A stretch of 64,000 nt of DNA, from positions 1 to 64,000 of the forward strand of contig NZ_JPRF03000029.1 of the NCBI RefSeq assembly GCF_001188955.3. Direction: 5' to 3'. Made by a program: the position numbers and the translations under genes. The notes under the pieces are model-generated. The model searched no databases. It saw only the letters and a program-made list of their open reading frames with translations, and was not told where the DNA came from. This DNA comes from Kitasatospora aureofaciens (GTDB lineage: Bacteria > Actinomycetota > Actinomycetes > Streptomycetales > Streptomycetaceae). Positions within the stretch are counted from its first letter, which is position 1. Each line of letters opens with the position of its first letter. Positions 53,591 to 61,572 of the stretch are shown here, one piece after another.

Positions 53591-54931
53591 ATGAGTCTTC
53601 TCGTCGTCGGACTGAGCCACCGGACGGCACCGGTCGGCGTTCTGGAGCGCGCCGCGCTGACCGGTGAGGTCCCGACCCGGCTGCTGCACGACGCGGCCGC
53701 CTCCTCGACCGTCGCCGAAGCCGCCCTGCTCAACACCTGCAACCGGATCGAGCTGTACGCGGACGTGGACAAGTTCCACGCCGGCGTCGCCGAACTGTCG
53801 CTGCTGCTGGCCCACCACAGCGGTGTGGACCTGGAGGAGCTGACCTCCCACCTGTACGTCCACTACGAGGACCGCGCCGTCCACCACCTGTTCTCGGTGG
53901 CCTGCGGCCTGGACTCGATGGTCGTCGGCGAGGGCCAGATCCTCGGCCAGCTGCGCGACGCGCTGGCCAAGGCGCAGGACGAGCACACCGCCGGGCGCGG
54001 CCTGAACGAGCTGTTCCAGCAGGCCCTGCGGGTCGGCAAGCGGGCGCACAGCGAGACCGGCATCGACAAGGCCGGCCAGTCGCTGGTCACCTTCGGCCTG
54101 GAGCAGGTCGCGGCGGGCGCGGGCGAGATCGCCGGCAAGCGCGCACTGGTGGTCGGAGCAGGCTCGATGAGCTCGCTGGCCGCCGCCACCCTGGTCCGCT
54201 CCGGCGTCACCGACCTGCTGATCGCCAACCGGACGCCGGCCCGCGCCGAGCGCCTGGTGGAGATCCTCGGCCCGGGCGCGGCCCGCACCCTGGACCTCGC
54301 CAAGGTGCCGGAGGCGCTGGCCGACGTCGACCTGGTGATCTCCTGCACCGGCGCGGCCGGCGTGGTGGTCCGGGCCGAGGACGTGGCCGCCGCGGTCGCC
54401 ACACGTACGGCCGACACCCCGCTCGCCCTGCTCGACCTCGCCATGCCGCGCGACGTCGACCACGCCGTGCACGAGCTCGACGGCGCCCTGCTGGTCGACC
54501 TGGAGAGCCTCTCCCACGCGCACGCCGCCAGCCCCGGCGCCGGCGACGTCGACGAGGTCACCCGGATCGTCGCCGACGAGGTCACCGCCTTCGGCGCCGC
54601 CCAGCGGGCCGCCCGGATCGCGCCGACCGTGGTCGCGCTGCGGGCGATGGCCTCCGACGTGGTCGCCGCCGAACTGGGCCGGCTGGACTCCCGGCTGCCC
54701 GACCTCGACGAGCGCTCCCGCGCGGAGATCGCCCAGACCGTCCGGCGCGTCGTCGACAAACTGCTGCACGCCCCGACCGTCCGGGTGAAGCAGCTGGCCG
54801 CCGAGCCCGGCGGAGCCTCCTACGCGGACGCCCTGCGTGAGCTGTTCGACCTCGACCCGGCGGCCGTGCACGCCGTGTCGGGCACGCCCGTCGGCGGCCG
54901 GCCCCAGCCCCCGGGCGGGGGCGTCAGATGA
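53591..54931 (+). CDS. hemA: Glutamyl-tRNA reductase HemA
   Basis: NADPH-dependent reduction of Glu-tRNA(Glu) to glutamate-1-semialdehyde, first step of C5 haem synthesis. 446 residues; catalytic Cys50 in NTCNRIELYA, GEGQILGQLRDAL, Rossmann VVGAGSMSSLAAATL and the C-terminal dimerisation helices (RRVVDKLLHAPTVR). The last two codons overlap the hemC start (ATGA). GSA aminomutase (hemL) is not in the window. Confidence 0.96.
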   Translation: MSLLVVGLSHRTAPVGVLERAALTGEVPTRLLHDAAASSTVAEAALLNTCNRIELYADVDKFHAGVAELSLLLAHHSGVDLEELTSHLYVHYEDRAVHHLFSVACGLDSMVVGEGQILGQLRDALAKAQDEHTAGRGLNELFQQALRVGKRAHSETGIDKAGQSLVTFGLEQVAAGAGEIAGKRALVVGAGSMSSLAAATLVRSGVTDLLIANRTPARAERLVEILGPGAARTLDLAKVPEALADVDLVISCTGAAGVVVRAEDVAAAVATRTADTPLALLDLAMPRDVDHAVHELDGALLVDLESLSHAHAASPGAGDVDEVTRIVADEVTAFGAAQRAARIAPTVVALRAMASDVVAAELGRLDSRLPDLDERSRAEIAQTVRRVVDKLLHAPTVRVKQLAAEPGGASYADALRELFDLDPAAVHAVSGTPVGGRPQPPGGGVR

Positions 54932-55977
54932 ACCGTCAGCCATCCCACGAGTACCACCGGGACGATCACCTCATGAATGGTCAACCGCTCACCGAGCAGG
55001 CTCCGGCCGCCGCCCTGCGGCTCGGCACCCGGCGCAGCGCGCTCGCCATGGCCCAGTCGGGCATGGTCGCCCGCGAGGTGACCAGGCTCACCGGCCGCCC
55101 CGTCGAGCTGGTCGAGATCACCACCTACGGAGACACCTCCCGGGAGGCCCTCGCACAGATCGGCGGCACCGGCGTGTTCGTCTCCGCGCTGCGGGACGCC
55201 CTGCTGGAGGGCCGGATCGACTTCGCCGTGCACTCGCTCAAGGACCTGCCGACCGCCGCGCCCGAGGGCCTGGCGCTGGCGGCCGTCCCCGAGCGCGAGG
55301 ACGCCCGGGACGCCCTGGTCGCGGCCGAGGGCCTGACCCTGGACGAGCTCGTCGAGAAGCTGGCCGGCGCCGGCCGCGCGGCCCGGATCGGCACCGGCTC
55401 GCCGCGCCGGATGGCCCAGCTGAACGCCTGGGCCCGGGCCCGCGGGGCCCAGCTGGAGACCGTCGCGATCCGCGGCAACGTGGACACCCGGATCGGCTAC
55501 GTGACCGGTGGCGAGCTGGACGCCGTGGTGCTGGCCACGGCCGGCCTCAACCGGCTGGGCCGCGGCGCCGAGATCTCGCAGCACCTCGACCCCGAGCTGA
55601 TGATCCCGGCCCCCGGCCAGGGCGCGCTCGCGATCGAGTGCGCCACCGCCGACGCCGATCTGACCGCCGCGCTCGCCGCGCTGGACCACGCCCCCACCCG
55701 GGTCGCCGTGGCCGCCGAACGCGCCCTGCTGGCCACCCTGGAGGCCGGCTGCTCGGCTCCGGTGGCCGCACTGGCCACCTGGAGCCCGGAGAACGAACTG
55801 CAGCTGGACGGTGTGGTCGGAGACCCCGACGGCGCCGCCCTGCTGAAGATGTCCGCCAACGGTCCGATCGTCCTCGACGAGACCGCCGAGCAGCAGGCGC
55901 GGGCCCTCGGCCACGCGCTCGCGGCCCGGCTGCTCGACGCGGGCGCGGCCACCCTGATGGGGGAGCGAGCCCGATGA
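54928..55977 (+). CDS. hemC: Hydroxymethylbilane synthase (porphobilinogen deaminase) HemC
   Basis: Joins four porphobilinogens into hydroxymethylbilane. 349 residues from the overlapping ATG 54928; ATG 54973 is an alternative that removes a non-conserved leader. The core shows LGTRRSALAMAQ, HSLKDLPTA, GSPRRMAQL and the dipyrromethane cysteine in LEAGCSAPVAA (Cys275). Overlaps hemA and hemD by ATGA at each end, so translation is coupled through the operon. Confidence 0.95.
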   Translation: MNRQPSHEYHRDDHLMNGQPLTEQAPAAALRLGTRRSALAMAQSGMVAREVTRLTGRPVELVEITTYGDTSREALAQIGGTGVFVSALRDALLEGRIDFAVHSLKDLPTAAPEGLALAAVPEREDARDALVAAEGLTLDELVEKLAGAGRAARIGTGSPRRMAQLNAWARARGAQLETVAIRGNVDTRIGYVTGGELDAVVLATAGLNRLGRGAEISQHLDPELMIPAPGQGALAIECATADADLTAALAALDHAPTRVAVAAERALLATLEAGCSAPVAALATWSPENELQLDGVVGDPDGAALLKMSANGPIVLDETAEQQARALGHALAARLLDAGAATLMGERAR

Positions 55978-57620
55978 GCCCCACCGCCGCCACCGACGCC
56001 CTGTTCCCGGCCGGCCAGCCCACCGGACGGTGCACCTTCCTGGGGGCGGGCCCGGGGGACCCGGGCCTGCTGACCCTGCGCGCGGTCGAGGTGCTGTCCT
56101 CGGCCGACGTCCTGGTCGCCGACCCGCTGACCGCCGCGGCCGTACGCACCCACTGCCCGGCCGGCGTGCAGGTGCACTCCCCGGTCGCCGAGGGCAGCGA
56201 CTTCGACCTGGCCAAGCTGGTCGCCGAGGCCGTCCGGGCCGGCAAGCACGTGGTCCGCACCGTCGACGGCGATCCGGGCCTGGACGGCTGCGCCGCCGAG
56301 GAGATGCTCAGCTGCGCGGGCGACGGGATCCCCTTCGAGGTGATCCCGGGCGTCGCCCAGTCGGTCGGCGTCCCGGCGTACGCGGGCGTCCCGCTGCGCG
56401 GCGCGGCCGGCACCGACGTGCGCTTCGTGGACGGCGCCCAGCTGCTGTCCGGTGCCCCGGTCGACCTGGGCGCGCCGGAGACCACCCTGGTGGTGCGCAC
56501 CACCCTGGGCCAGCTGCCGGCCACCGCGAACGCGCTGGTCTCCAACGGCCGCAAGCCGGACTCGGCGCTGAGCGCCACCCTGTCCGGCACCACCACCCGT
56601 CAGCGCACCTTCACCTCCACGCTGTCCACCATCGCGGCCGACCTCAAGGCCGCCCGGGTGCTGCCCTCGCCGGTGTCCGCCCCGGTGGACCCGGCGACCT
56701 CGGTGATAGCCGTGGTGGGCGAGCAGGTCGCCCACCGGGCCTCGCACTCGTGGTTCGAGACCAAGCCGCTGTTCGGCTGGAACGTCCTCGTGCCGCGCAC
56801 CAAGGAGCAGGCCCACGGCCTGTCCGAGCAGCTGCGCTCGTACGGCGCGGTGCCGCAGGAGGTGCCGACCATCGCGGTCGAGCCGCCGCGCACCCCGCAG
56901 CAGATGGAGCGGGCCATCAAGGGCCTGGTCACCGGCCGGTACGAGTGGATCGCCTTCACCTCGGTGAACGCGGTGCGTGCCGTCCGGGAGAAGTTCGAGG
57001 AGTACGGCCTGGACGCCCGGGCGTTCGCCGGGATCAAGGTCGCGGCGGTCGGTGAGACCACCGCGCAGGCGCTGGTGGACTTCGGTGTGAAGCCGGACCT
57101 GGTGCCCTCCGGCGAGCAGTCCGCGGCCGGGCTGCTGGAGGACTGGCCGCCGTACGACCCGGTCTTCGACCCGATCGACCGGGTCCTGCTGCCGCGCGCC
57201 GACATCGCCACCGAGACCCTGGTGGCCGGCCTGGTCGAGCTCGGCTGGGAGGTCGACGACGTGACGGCGTACCGGACGGTGCGCGCCTCGCCGCCGCCGG
57301 CCGAGACCCGCGAGGCGATCAAGGGCGGCGGCTTCGACGCGGTGCTGTTCACCTCGTCCTCGACCGTCCGGAACCTGGTCGGCATCGCCGGCAAGCCGCA
57401 CAACGTCACGGTCATCGCCTGCATCGGCCCGGCCACCGCCAAGACCGCCGAGGAGCACGGCCTGCGGGTCGACGTGATGGCCCCGGCGCCGTCGGCGGCC
57501 GCGCTGGCCCAGGCGCTGGCAGACTTCGGAGCCAAGCGCCGCGACGCCGCGACGGCCGCGGGCGAGCCGGTCTACCGGCCCAGCGAGCGCCGTCCGGGAT
57601 CCCGCCGCAAGGCCCGCTGA
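55974..57620 (+). CDS. hemD: HemD: SUMT-like domain fused to uroporphyrinogen-III synthase
   Basis: 548 residues. The N-terminal half resembles uroporphyrinogen-III C-methyltransferase (FLGAGPGDPGLLTLRAVEVL, VIPGVAQSVGVPAYAGVPL) but the SAM/active-site motif normally reading GGDPFVFGRGGEE is degenerate (DGDPGLDGCAAEE), so methylation is doubtful. The C-terminal half is uroporphyrinogen-III synthase (VLVPRTKEQ, WIAFTSVNAVRAV, FTSSSTVRNLV), which cyclises hydroxymethylbilane. A hairpin follows it, before hemB. Same fusion occurs in Streptomyces. Confidence 0.9.
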   Translation: MSPTAATDALFPAGQPTGRCTFLGAGPGDPGLLTLRAVEVLSSADVLVADPLTAAAVRTHCPAGVQVHSPVAEGSDFDLAKLVAEAVRAGKHVVRTVDGDPGLDGCAAEEMLSCAGDGIPFEVIPGVAQSVGVPAYAGVPLRGAAGTDVRFVDGAQLLSGAPVDLGAPETTLVVRTTLGQLPATANALVSNGRKPDSALSATLSGTTTRQRTFTSTLSTIAADLKAARVLPSPVSAPVDPATSVIAVVGEQVAHRASHSWFETKPLFGWNVLVPRTKEQAHGLSEQLRSYGAVPQEVPTIAVEPPRTPQQMERAIKGLVTGRYEWIAFTSVNAVRAVREKFEEYGLDARAFAGIKVAAVGETTAQALVDFGVKPDLVPSGEQSAAGLLEDWPPYDPVFDPIDRVLLPRADIATETLVAGLVELGWEVDDVTAYRTVRASPPPAETREAIKGGGFDAVLFTSSSTVRNLVGIAGKPHNVTVIACIGPATAKTAEEHGLRVDVMAPAPSAAALAQALADFGAKRRDAATAAGEPVYRPSERRPGSRRKAR

Positions 57621-57634
57621 GGACCCCAACCATG

Positions 57635-57672
57635 GTGCTGGGGGCGGCGGTTCGCCTCGCCGCCCCCAGCAC
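57635..57672 (+). terminator. Hairpin between hemD and hemB
   Basis: Perfect 15-bp stem (57635-57649 with 57658-57672), 8-nt loop, ending 26 nt before the hemB start. Either a terminator that makes hemB partly independent or an attenuator/processing stem; no T-run follows. Confidence 0.65.
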
Positions 57673-57698
57673 TGCACAACCGTTCGGAGAGAGAAGCC

Positions 57699-58685
57699 GT
57701 GTCCGCTGAATTCCCGTACGTTCGCCCCCGCCGTCTGCGCCGGAGCCCGGCGATGCGCCGGCTGGTCGCCGAGACCCGGCTGCACCCGGCGGAGCTGATC
57801 CTGCCCGCCTTCGTCAGCGAGGGCATCGCCGAGCCGAGGCCGATCACCTCGATGCCGGGCGTGCTCCAGCACACCCGGGACAGCCTGCGGAAGGCCGCGG
57901 TGGAGGCCGCCGAGGCGGGCGTGGGCGGCATCATGCTCTTCGGCCTGCCCGAGGTGAAGGACGCCGTCGGCTCCGAGGGCACCAATCCGGACGGGATCCT
58001 GCAGCAGGCCATCCGCGACGTGGTCGCGGAGGTCGGCGACCGGCTGGTGGTCATGTCCGACCTCTGCCTGGACGAGTTCACCGACCACGGGCACTGCGGC
58101 GTGCTGGCCGAGGACGGCAGCGTGGACAACGACGCGACCCTGGCGCGCTACGCCGAGATGGCCGTGGTCCAGGCCGAGGCCGGCGTCCACGTGGTCGGCC
58201 CGTCGGGGATGATGGACGGCCAGATCGCCGTCATCCGCCGGGCGCTGGACGAGGCCGGGCACCAGGACGTCAGCGTCCTCGCCTACACGGCCAAGTACGC
58301 CTCCGCGCTGTACGGCCCCTTCCGCGAGGCCGTCAACTCCTCGCTCAAGGGCGACCGCAAGACCTACCAGCAGGACCCGGCGAACGCCCGCGAGGCGCTG
58401 CGCGAGCTGGAGCTGGACCTCGCCGAGGGCGCGGACCTGGTGATGGTCAAGCCGGCCATGCTGTACCTGGACGTCCTGCGGCAGGTCGCCGATGCCTCGC
58501 CGGTGCCGGTGGCCGCGTACCAGATCTCCGGCGAGTACTCGATGGTGGAGGCGGCCGCCGCCAACGGCTGGATCGAGCGGGAGCGCACCATCCTGGAGAC
58601 GCTCACCTCGATCCGCCGGGCCGGTGCCGAGCAGATCCTCACCTACTGGGCGGTCGAGGCCGCCCGGATGCTCAAGCAGCAGTAA
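57699..58685 (+). CDS. hemB: Delta-aminolevulinic acid dehydratase (porphobilinogen synthase) HemB
   Basis: Condenses two ALA to porphobilinogen. 328 residues from GTG 57699 with GGAGAGAG upstream. Schiff-base lysines lie in AYTAKYASALYGPFR and VMVKPAMLYLD. The metal region reads DLCLDEFTDHGHCG: the middle cysteine of the zinc motif is replaced by Asp, so metal dependence may be altered. Follows hemD across an intergenic hairpin; ends at a strong terminator. Confidence 0.95.
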   Translation: MSAEFPYVRPRRLRRSPAMRRLVAETRLHPAELILPAFVSEGIAEPRPITSMPGVLQHTRDSLRKAAVEAAEAGVGGIMLFGLPEVKDAVGSEGTNPDGILQQAIRDVVAEVGDRLVVMSDLCLDEFTDHGHCGVLAEDGSVDNDATLARYAEMAVVQAEAGVHVVGPSGMMDGQIAVIRRALDEAGHQDVSVLAYTAKYASALYGPFREAVNSSLKGDRKTYQQDPANAREALRELELDLAEGADLVMVKPAMLYLDVLRQVADASPVPVAAYQISGEYSMVEAAAANGWIERERTILETLTSIRRAGAEQILTYWAVEAARMLKQQ

Positions 58686-58690
58686 GCGCA

Positions 58691-58733
58691 CGGAAGGCCG
58701 GGTCCCCGCCCAGTGCGGGGGCCCGGCCTTCCG
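58691..58733. terminator. Terminator of the hem operon
   Basis: 19-bp stem with one G-U pair (58691-58709 with 58715-58733), between the convergent hemB and the Gly-rich protein genes. Confidence 0.88.
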
Positions 58734-58740
58734 GTTCTCG

Positions 58741-59007
58741 CTACTTCCAGCCCTTGATGTGGGCGAAGCCCTCGCCGCCGCCGACCAGGTCGGTCGCGGT
58801 GGCGGCGCCGCCGCCCCCACCGCCGGCGACGATGTCGGAGGTGTGGGCGACACCGCCACCGCCGCCCGCCAGGAACGGCTGGTCGGCGGAGGCGACGATG
58901 CCGCCGCCGCCCTCCAGGCCGACGTGCGCGAACGCCGGGGTGGCGGCACCCGCGAGCGCCAGCGCGGCGGCGGCGGTCAGGGCGGTCTTGGCCAGCTTGC
59001 TCTTCAT
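58741..59007 (-). CDS. Small secreted glycine-rich repeat protein, unknown
   Basis: 88 residues. Signal peptide MKSKLAKTALTAAAALALAG followed by AATPAFA, cleavage expected before HVGLEGGGG. The mature 61 residues are a threefold-plus repeat of a glycine run of four to six followed by about 9-11 small and polar residues: GGGGIVASADQPFLA, GGGGGVAHTSDIVA, GGGGGGAATATDLV, GGGEGFAHIKGWK. No cysteine. Sits directly downstream of the rodlin pair and among only secreted surface proteins, so a structural surface role is plausible but unproven. Three 12-bp direct repeats lie upstream. Confidence 0.75.
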   Translation of the reverse strand: MKSKLAKTALTAAAALALAGAATPAFAHVGLEGGGGIVASADQPFLAGGGGGVAHTSDIVAGGGGGGAATATDLVGGGEGFAHIKGWK

Positions 59008-59049
59008 GGATCTGCCCTCTCTGTGGGAGCGCCCCGCGGGCGCTCGGCC

Positions 59050-59085
59050 TCTGACTGGTGTTCTGACTCGTGCTCTGACTCGGTC
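59050..59085. repeat. Three tandem 12-bp repeats upstream of the Gly-rich protein gene
   Basis: TCTGACTGGTGT, TCTGACTCGTGC and TCTGACTCGGTC in direct array, 43-78 bp before the start codon at 59007. Could be binding sites for a regulator, or a leader element. Confidence 0.6.
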
Positions 59086-59090
59086 AAGCC

Positions 59091-59128
59091 CGGAGGGCCC
59101 GGGGAGACCTTCCTCCCCGGGCCCTCCG
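59091..59128. terminator. Terminator of the rodlin genes
   Basis: Perfect 15-bp stem (59091-59105 with 59114-59128), 8-nt loop, 20 bp past the first rodlin stop on the minus strand. Confidence 0.85.
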
Positions 59129-59147
59129 TCCGTGCCACGCCCCTTGA

Positions 59148-59492
59148 TCAGCCGATCAGGTGCGAGACGCCACCGTCACCCGTGGACTGGGTGTTCTGGC
59201 CGACGTTGCAGTACTGCTTCGGCATGTTGTTCAGGACCGGCACCTCGACCGGCACCGCGACGCCGGCGACGGCGACGGCGATGTTGTGGATCTCCGGCAC
59301 GCAGATGTTCGGGTTGTCCAGGGCGTGGTAGTTCGCGCTGCCGTTGCCGTGGGTGCCGGTCTGGTTGGTGCCGCCGTTGCCCTGGACGGTGGTGGCCGCG
59401 CCGTCCGCGTCGGCGATGGCGGAGGCCGAGCCGGCGGACATCGCGATGGCGGCGGCGGCCAGGCCGGCGGCAGCGAGGGTCTTCTTGATCAT
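59148..59492 (-). CDS. Rodlin, RdlA/RdlB-type
   Basis: 114 residues with signal peptide (KKTLAAAGLAAAAIAMSAGS, then ASA). The mature chain has the rodlin signatures DADGAATTVQGNGGTNQTG, NPNICVPEIHNIAVAVAG and QYCNVGQNTQSTGDGGVSHL, with two cysteines. Rodlins order chaplin fibrils into the rodlet layer of aerial hyphae and spores. The second rodlin gene lies 82 bp upstream; I see no BldN promoter in that gap, so this gene is probably read from the promoter at 60010-60037. Confidence 0.92.
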   Translation of the reverse strand: MIKKTLAAAGLAAAAIAMSAGSASAIADADGAATTVQGNGGTNQTGTHGNGSANYHALDNPNICVPEIHNIAVAVAGVAVPVEVPVLNNMPKQYCNVGQNTQSTGDGGVSHLIG

Positions 59493-59574
59493 TTCCGGTT
59501 TTCCTCTCAGGGGTGAATCGGGGAGCGATTCGGGGTGGTTCGGGGGATCGGTGCGGGGGAGGGCTGTGGGGCCG

Positions 59575-59919
59575 TCAGCCGATCAGGTGGGACACGCCTC
59601 CGTCGCCCGTGGACTGGGTGCCCTGGCCGACGGTGCAGTACTGCTTGCCGCCGGTGTTGGCGACCGGGACCTCGACCGGGACGGCCACGCCGAGCACCGC
59701 GACGGCGATGTTGTGGATCTCCGGCAGGCAGACGTTCGGGTTGTCCAGGAAGTGGAAGTTCGGGCTGTTGTTCCCGACCGTCCCGGTGAAGTTGGTGCCG
59801 CCGTTGCCCTCGATGGAGGCGGCACCACCGTCCGCGTTACCGATGGCCGAGGCGGGGGCGGCGGCACCGGCCAGCGCGGCGACGGCCAGGCCGGCGGCGG
59901 CGAAGGACTTCTGGATCAT
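59575..59919 (-). CDS. Rodlin, RdlA/RdlB-type (second copy)
   Basis: 114 residues from ATG 59919, preceded by GAGGGA. Same plan as the neighbouring rodlin: signal peptide (MIQKSFAAAGLAVAALAGAA), GNADGGAASIEGNGGTNFTG, NPNVCLPEIHNIAVAVLG and QYCTVGQGTQSTGDGGVSHL. The pair is a tandem duplication. A BldN-type promoter ends about 90 bp upstream, so it is the leading gene of the pair. Confidence 0.92.
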   Translation of the reverse strand: MIQKSFAAAGLAVAALAGAAAPASAIGNADGGAASIEGNGGTNFTGTVGNNSPNFHFLDNPNVCLPEIHNIAVAVLGVAVPVEVPVANTGGKQYCTVGQGTQSTGDGGVSHLIG

Positions 59920-60009
59920 GGGGAGATCCCTCTCTGAAATGCTTTCGGTTTCCGTGCGTAGCAACGCGGTCGAACGCTCAGACCCGGTCTGCAGTCACTG
60001 ACGTCCAGA

Positions 60010-60037
60010 TCAAAGAATGACGGCACGGAAGGTTACG
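60010..60037 (-). promoter_or_regulatory. BldN-type promoter for the rodlin genes
   Basis: On the minus strand: -35 CGTAAC (60037-60032), 16-bp spacer, -10 CTTTGA (60015-60010). Consensus for BldN is CGTAAC-N16-CGTTGA: exact -35 and spacing, 5 of 6 at -10. Confidence 0.75.
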
Positions 60038-60116
60038 GGGATTTTTGAAAAGAGTCCGGGAGGCGCGTCCCCGGGATGGTTTCCGGTCGGATTATTGACC
60101 CGAATCGGTTAACGCC

Positions 60117-60145
60117 CGCAATCCGAACTCACGGACACTCGTTGC
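60117..60145 (+). promoter_or_regulatory. Weak BldN-like promoter for the secreted protein gene
   Basis: CGCAAT (60117-60122), 17 bp, CGTTGC (60140-60145); 4 of 6 and 5 of 6 matches with one extra spacer base. Divergent from the rodlin promoter. Suggestive only. Confidence 0.3.
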
Positions 60146-60246
60146 GCAGATTGCTTTCCGGCTGCGGTCCCGCAGCCCTCCCCGATGGATTTCCAGTCCT
60201 GGAACCTCCAGGACGTCCCGATACGGACAGCAGAACGGTGAAAAGC

Positions 60247-60966
60247 ATGAAGTTCTCCAAGCGGGCCGGCGCCATGCTCCTGGCGGTCGGCGCGGGCGTG
60301 CTCGCCTCCCAGGGAGCGGCTTCCGCCGCCTCGGTGAGCCCCGACCAGGTCGGGGCCCTGGAGGACAGGCTGTCCACCCAGCAGGTCCCGGCGGACGTGC
60401 CGCTGGGCCCGCTGGGCGGCCACCTCACGGCCGGCATCCCGACCTCGCTGGTCATGCCGCCGGTCCCCGGCCGGACCACCGACAACGGGCTGGTCCCGAA
60501 CCACCTGGTGCCCCAGCTGCCCACCGGCAAGCTCGGCCCGAGCGCCAGGGCCCAGCTGCCGCTCCCGCTGGTCGACCGGGGCGCCGACCTCGGCGAGGTG
60601 CTGCTGGAGGCCCCCGCTGCTCCGCTCCAGGCCAAGACCCCCGGCCTGGACGTGGGCAAGCCGCCGGCGCTGGTGCAGGACGGCACCGGCCAGCTCGCCG
60701 ACGGCCGGCTCCGGGTGGACGAGGTGGACCCGCGCCTGGTGCCCGCCGCCGTGCAGGCCGTCCCCGGGGCCACCGCGAGCCTCGGCGCCGACCAGGAGCG
60801 GATCTCCGCCACCGAGGCGGTGAACCACCTGGCCGACGCCACCACCGGGACGGCGACCGGTGTGCTGCAGCAGACCAGCGCGACCGACGCGGCCACCGGG
60901 ACGGCCGCCGGTCTGGTGCAGCAGGGCAGCGGCCTGGCGCCCCTGGCCGGCCTGACCCGGCTCTGA
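60247..60966 (+). CDS. Secreted protein of unknown function
   Basis: 239 residues. Signal peptide MKFSKRAGAMLLAVGAGVLA then SQGAASAASVS. The mature chain is rich in Pro, Gly, Leu and Ala, has no cysteine and contains a short repeat near the end (TGTATGVLQQTSATD / TGTAAGLVQQGSG). No known domain. Faces the convergent secreted gene across a 22-bp-stem terminator; such convergent secreted pairs recur in streptomycetes, but that is from memory. Possible developmental expression given the divergent rodlin promoter. Confidence 0.75.
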   Translation: MKFSKRAGAMLLAVGAGVLASQGAASAASVSPDQVGALEDRLSTQQVPADVPLGPLGGHLTAGIPTSLVMPPVPGRTTDNGLVPNHLVPQLPTGKLGPSARAQLPLPLVDRGADLGEVLLEAPAAPLQAKTPGLDVGKPPALVQDGTGQLADGRLRVDEVDPRLVPAAVQAVPGATASLGADQERISATEAVNHLADATTGTATGVLQQTSATDAATGTAAGLVQQGSGLAPLAGLTRL

Positions 60967-60971
60967 GGCCC

Positions 60972-61039
60972 CCCGGACGCGCCGGAGCCCGGCACCCCTG
61001 GCCGACGAGGCGGGGGAGCCGGGCTCCGGCGCGTCCGGG
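60972..61039. terminator. Bidirectional terminator between two secreted-protein genes
   Basis: Perfect 22-bp stem (60972-60993 with 61018-61039), 24-nt loop, between convergent genes. Confidence 0.88.
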
Positions 61040-61042
61040 CGC

Positions 61043-61423
61043 TCAGCCGGGCAGGACGCCGGTCAGCCCGCCGACCAGCGGCAGGTCCTTGACGCCGCCG
61101 CCCGCGCTCAGCGGTCCGGTCAGCATGCCGGTGCCGACCGGTGCCAGGCCCTGGTCCGGCTGGATCGTCGCGCCGTTGTTGAGCACGTCGGCCGAGGAGT
61201 TGGCCCACGGGTCCACGCGCAGGCTCTTGATCGGCGCGACGCCGTAGCCGAGCCCGGTTGTCGTCCCGTTCAGCGCCTGCCCGACGTCGGTCTTCGCCAG
61301 CGAGGCCGGGCCCGCCGCACGCTGCTGGCCCGAGGTGGTGGCGGCCTGCGCGGTACCGGCGCCGAGCAGCACCACCGCGCCCACGGCGGCGGCCACTCCG
61401 GCCCCGCCCTTCTTCGAAACCAT
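61043..61423 (-). CDS. Secreted protein of unknown function
   Basis: 126 residues from ATG 61423. Signal peptide (KKGGAGVAAAVGAVVLLGAG, then TAQAA). The mature part is Gly/Leu/Thr-rich with the segments VAPIKSLRVDPWANSSADVL, MLTGPLSAGGGVKDLPLVGG and a C-terminal GVLPG. No cysteine, no catalytic motif. Lies downstream of the two minus-strand chaplin genes but separated by a hairpin (61515-61544). Confidence 0.75.
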   Translation of the reverse strand: MVSKKGGAGVAAAVGAVVLLGAGTAQAATTSGQQRAAGPASLAKTDVGQALNGTTTGLGYGVAPIKSLRVDPWANSSADVLNNGATIQPDQGLAPVGTGMLTGPLSAGGGVKDLPLVGGLTGVLPG

Positions 61424-61514
61424 GCGGATCACCCTTCGGTGGAGTGGGGCCCGGCCCGACCGGACCGGGGAGGCGGGCCCTGGGGCTGCGGACGTCCGGT
61501 CCGGGGATGCCGAA

Positions 61515-61544
61515 CTGCCCCCCGGCCGACTGGTCGGGGGGCAG
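61515..61544. terminator. Terminator of the chaplin genes
   Basis: 10-bp stem CTGCCCCCCG / CGGGGGGCAG (61515-61524 with 61535-61544), 28 bp past the chaplin stop on the minus strand. Confidence 0.75.
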
Positions 61545-61572
61545 GACGGCCGAAACGTGTGCCGATCGGGGA

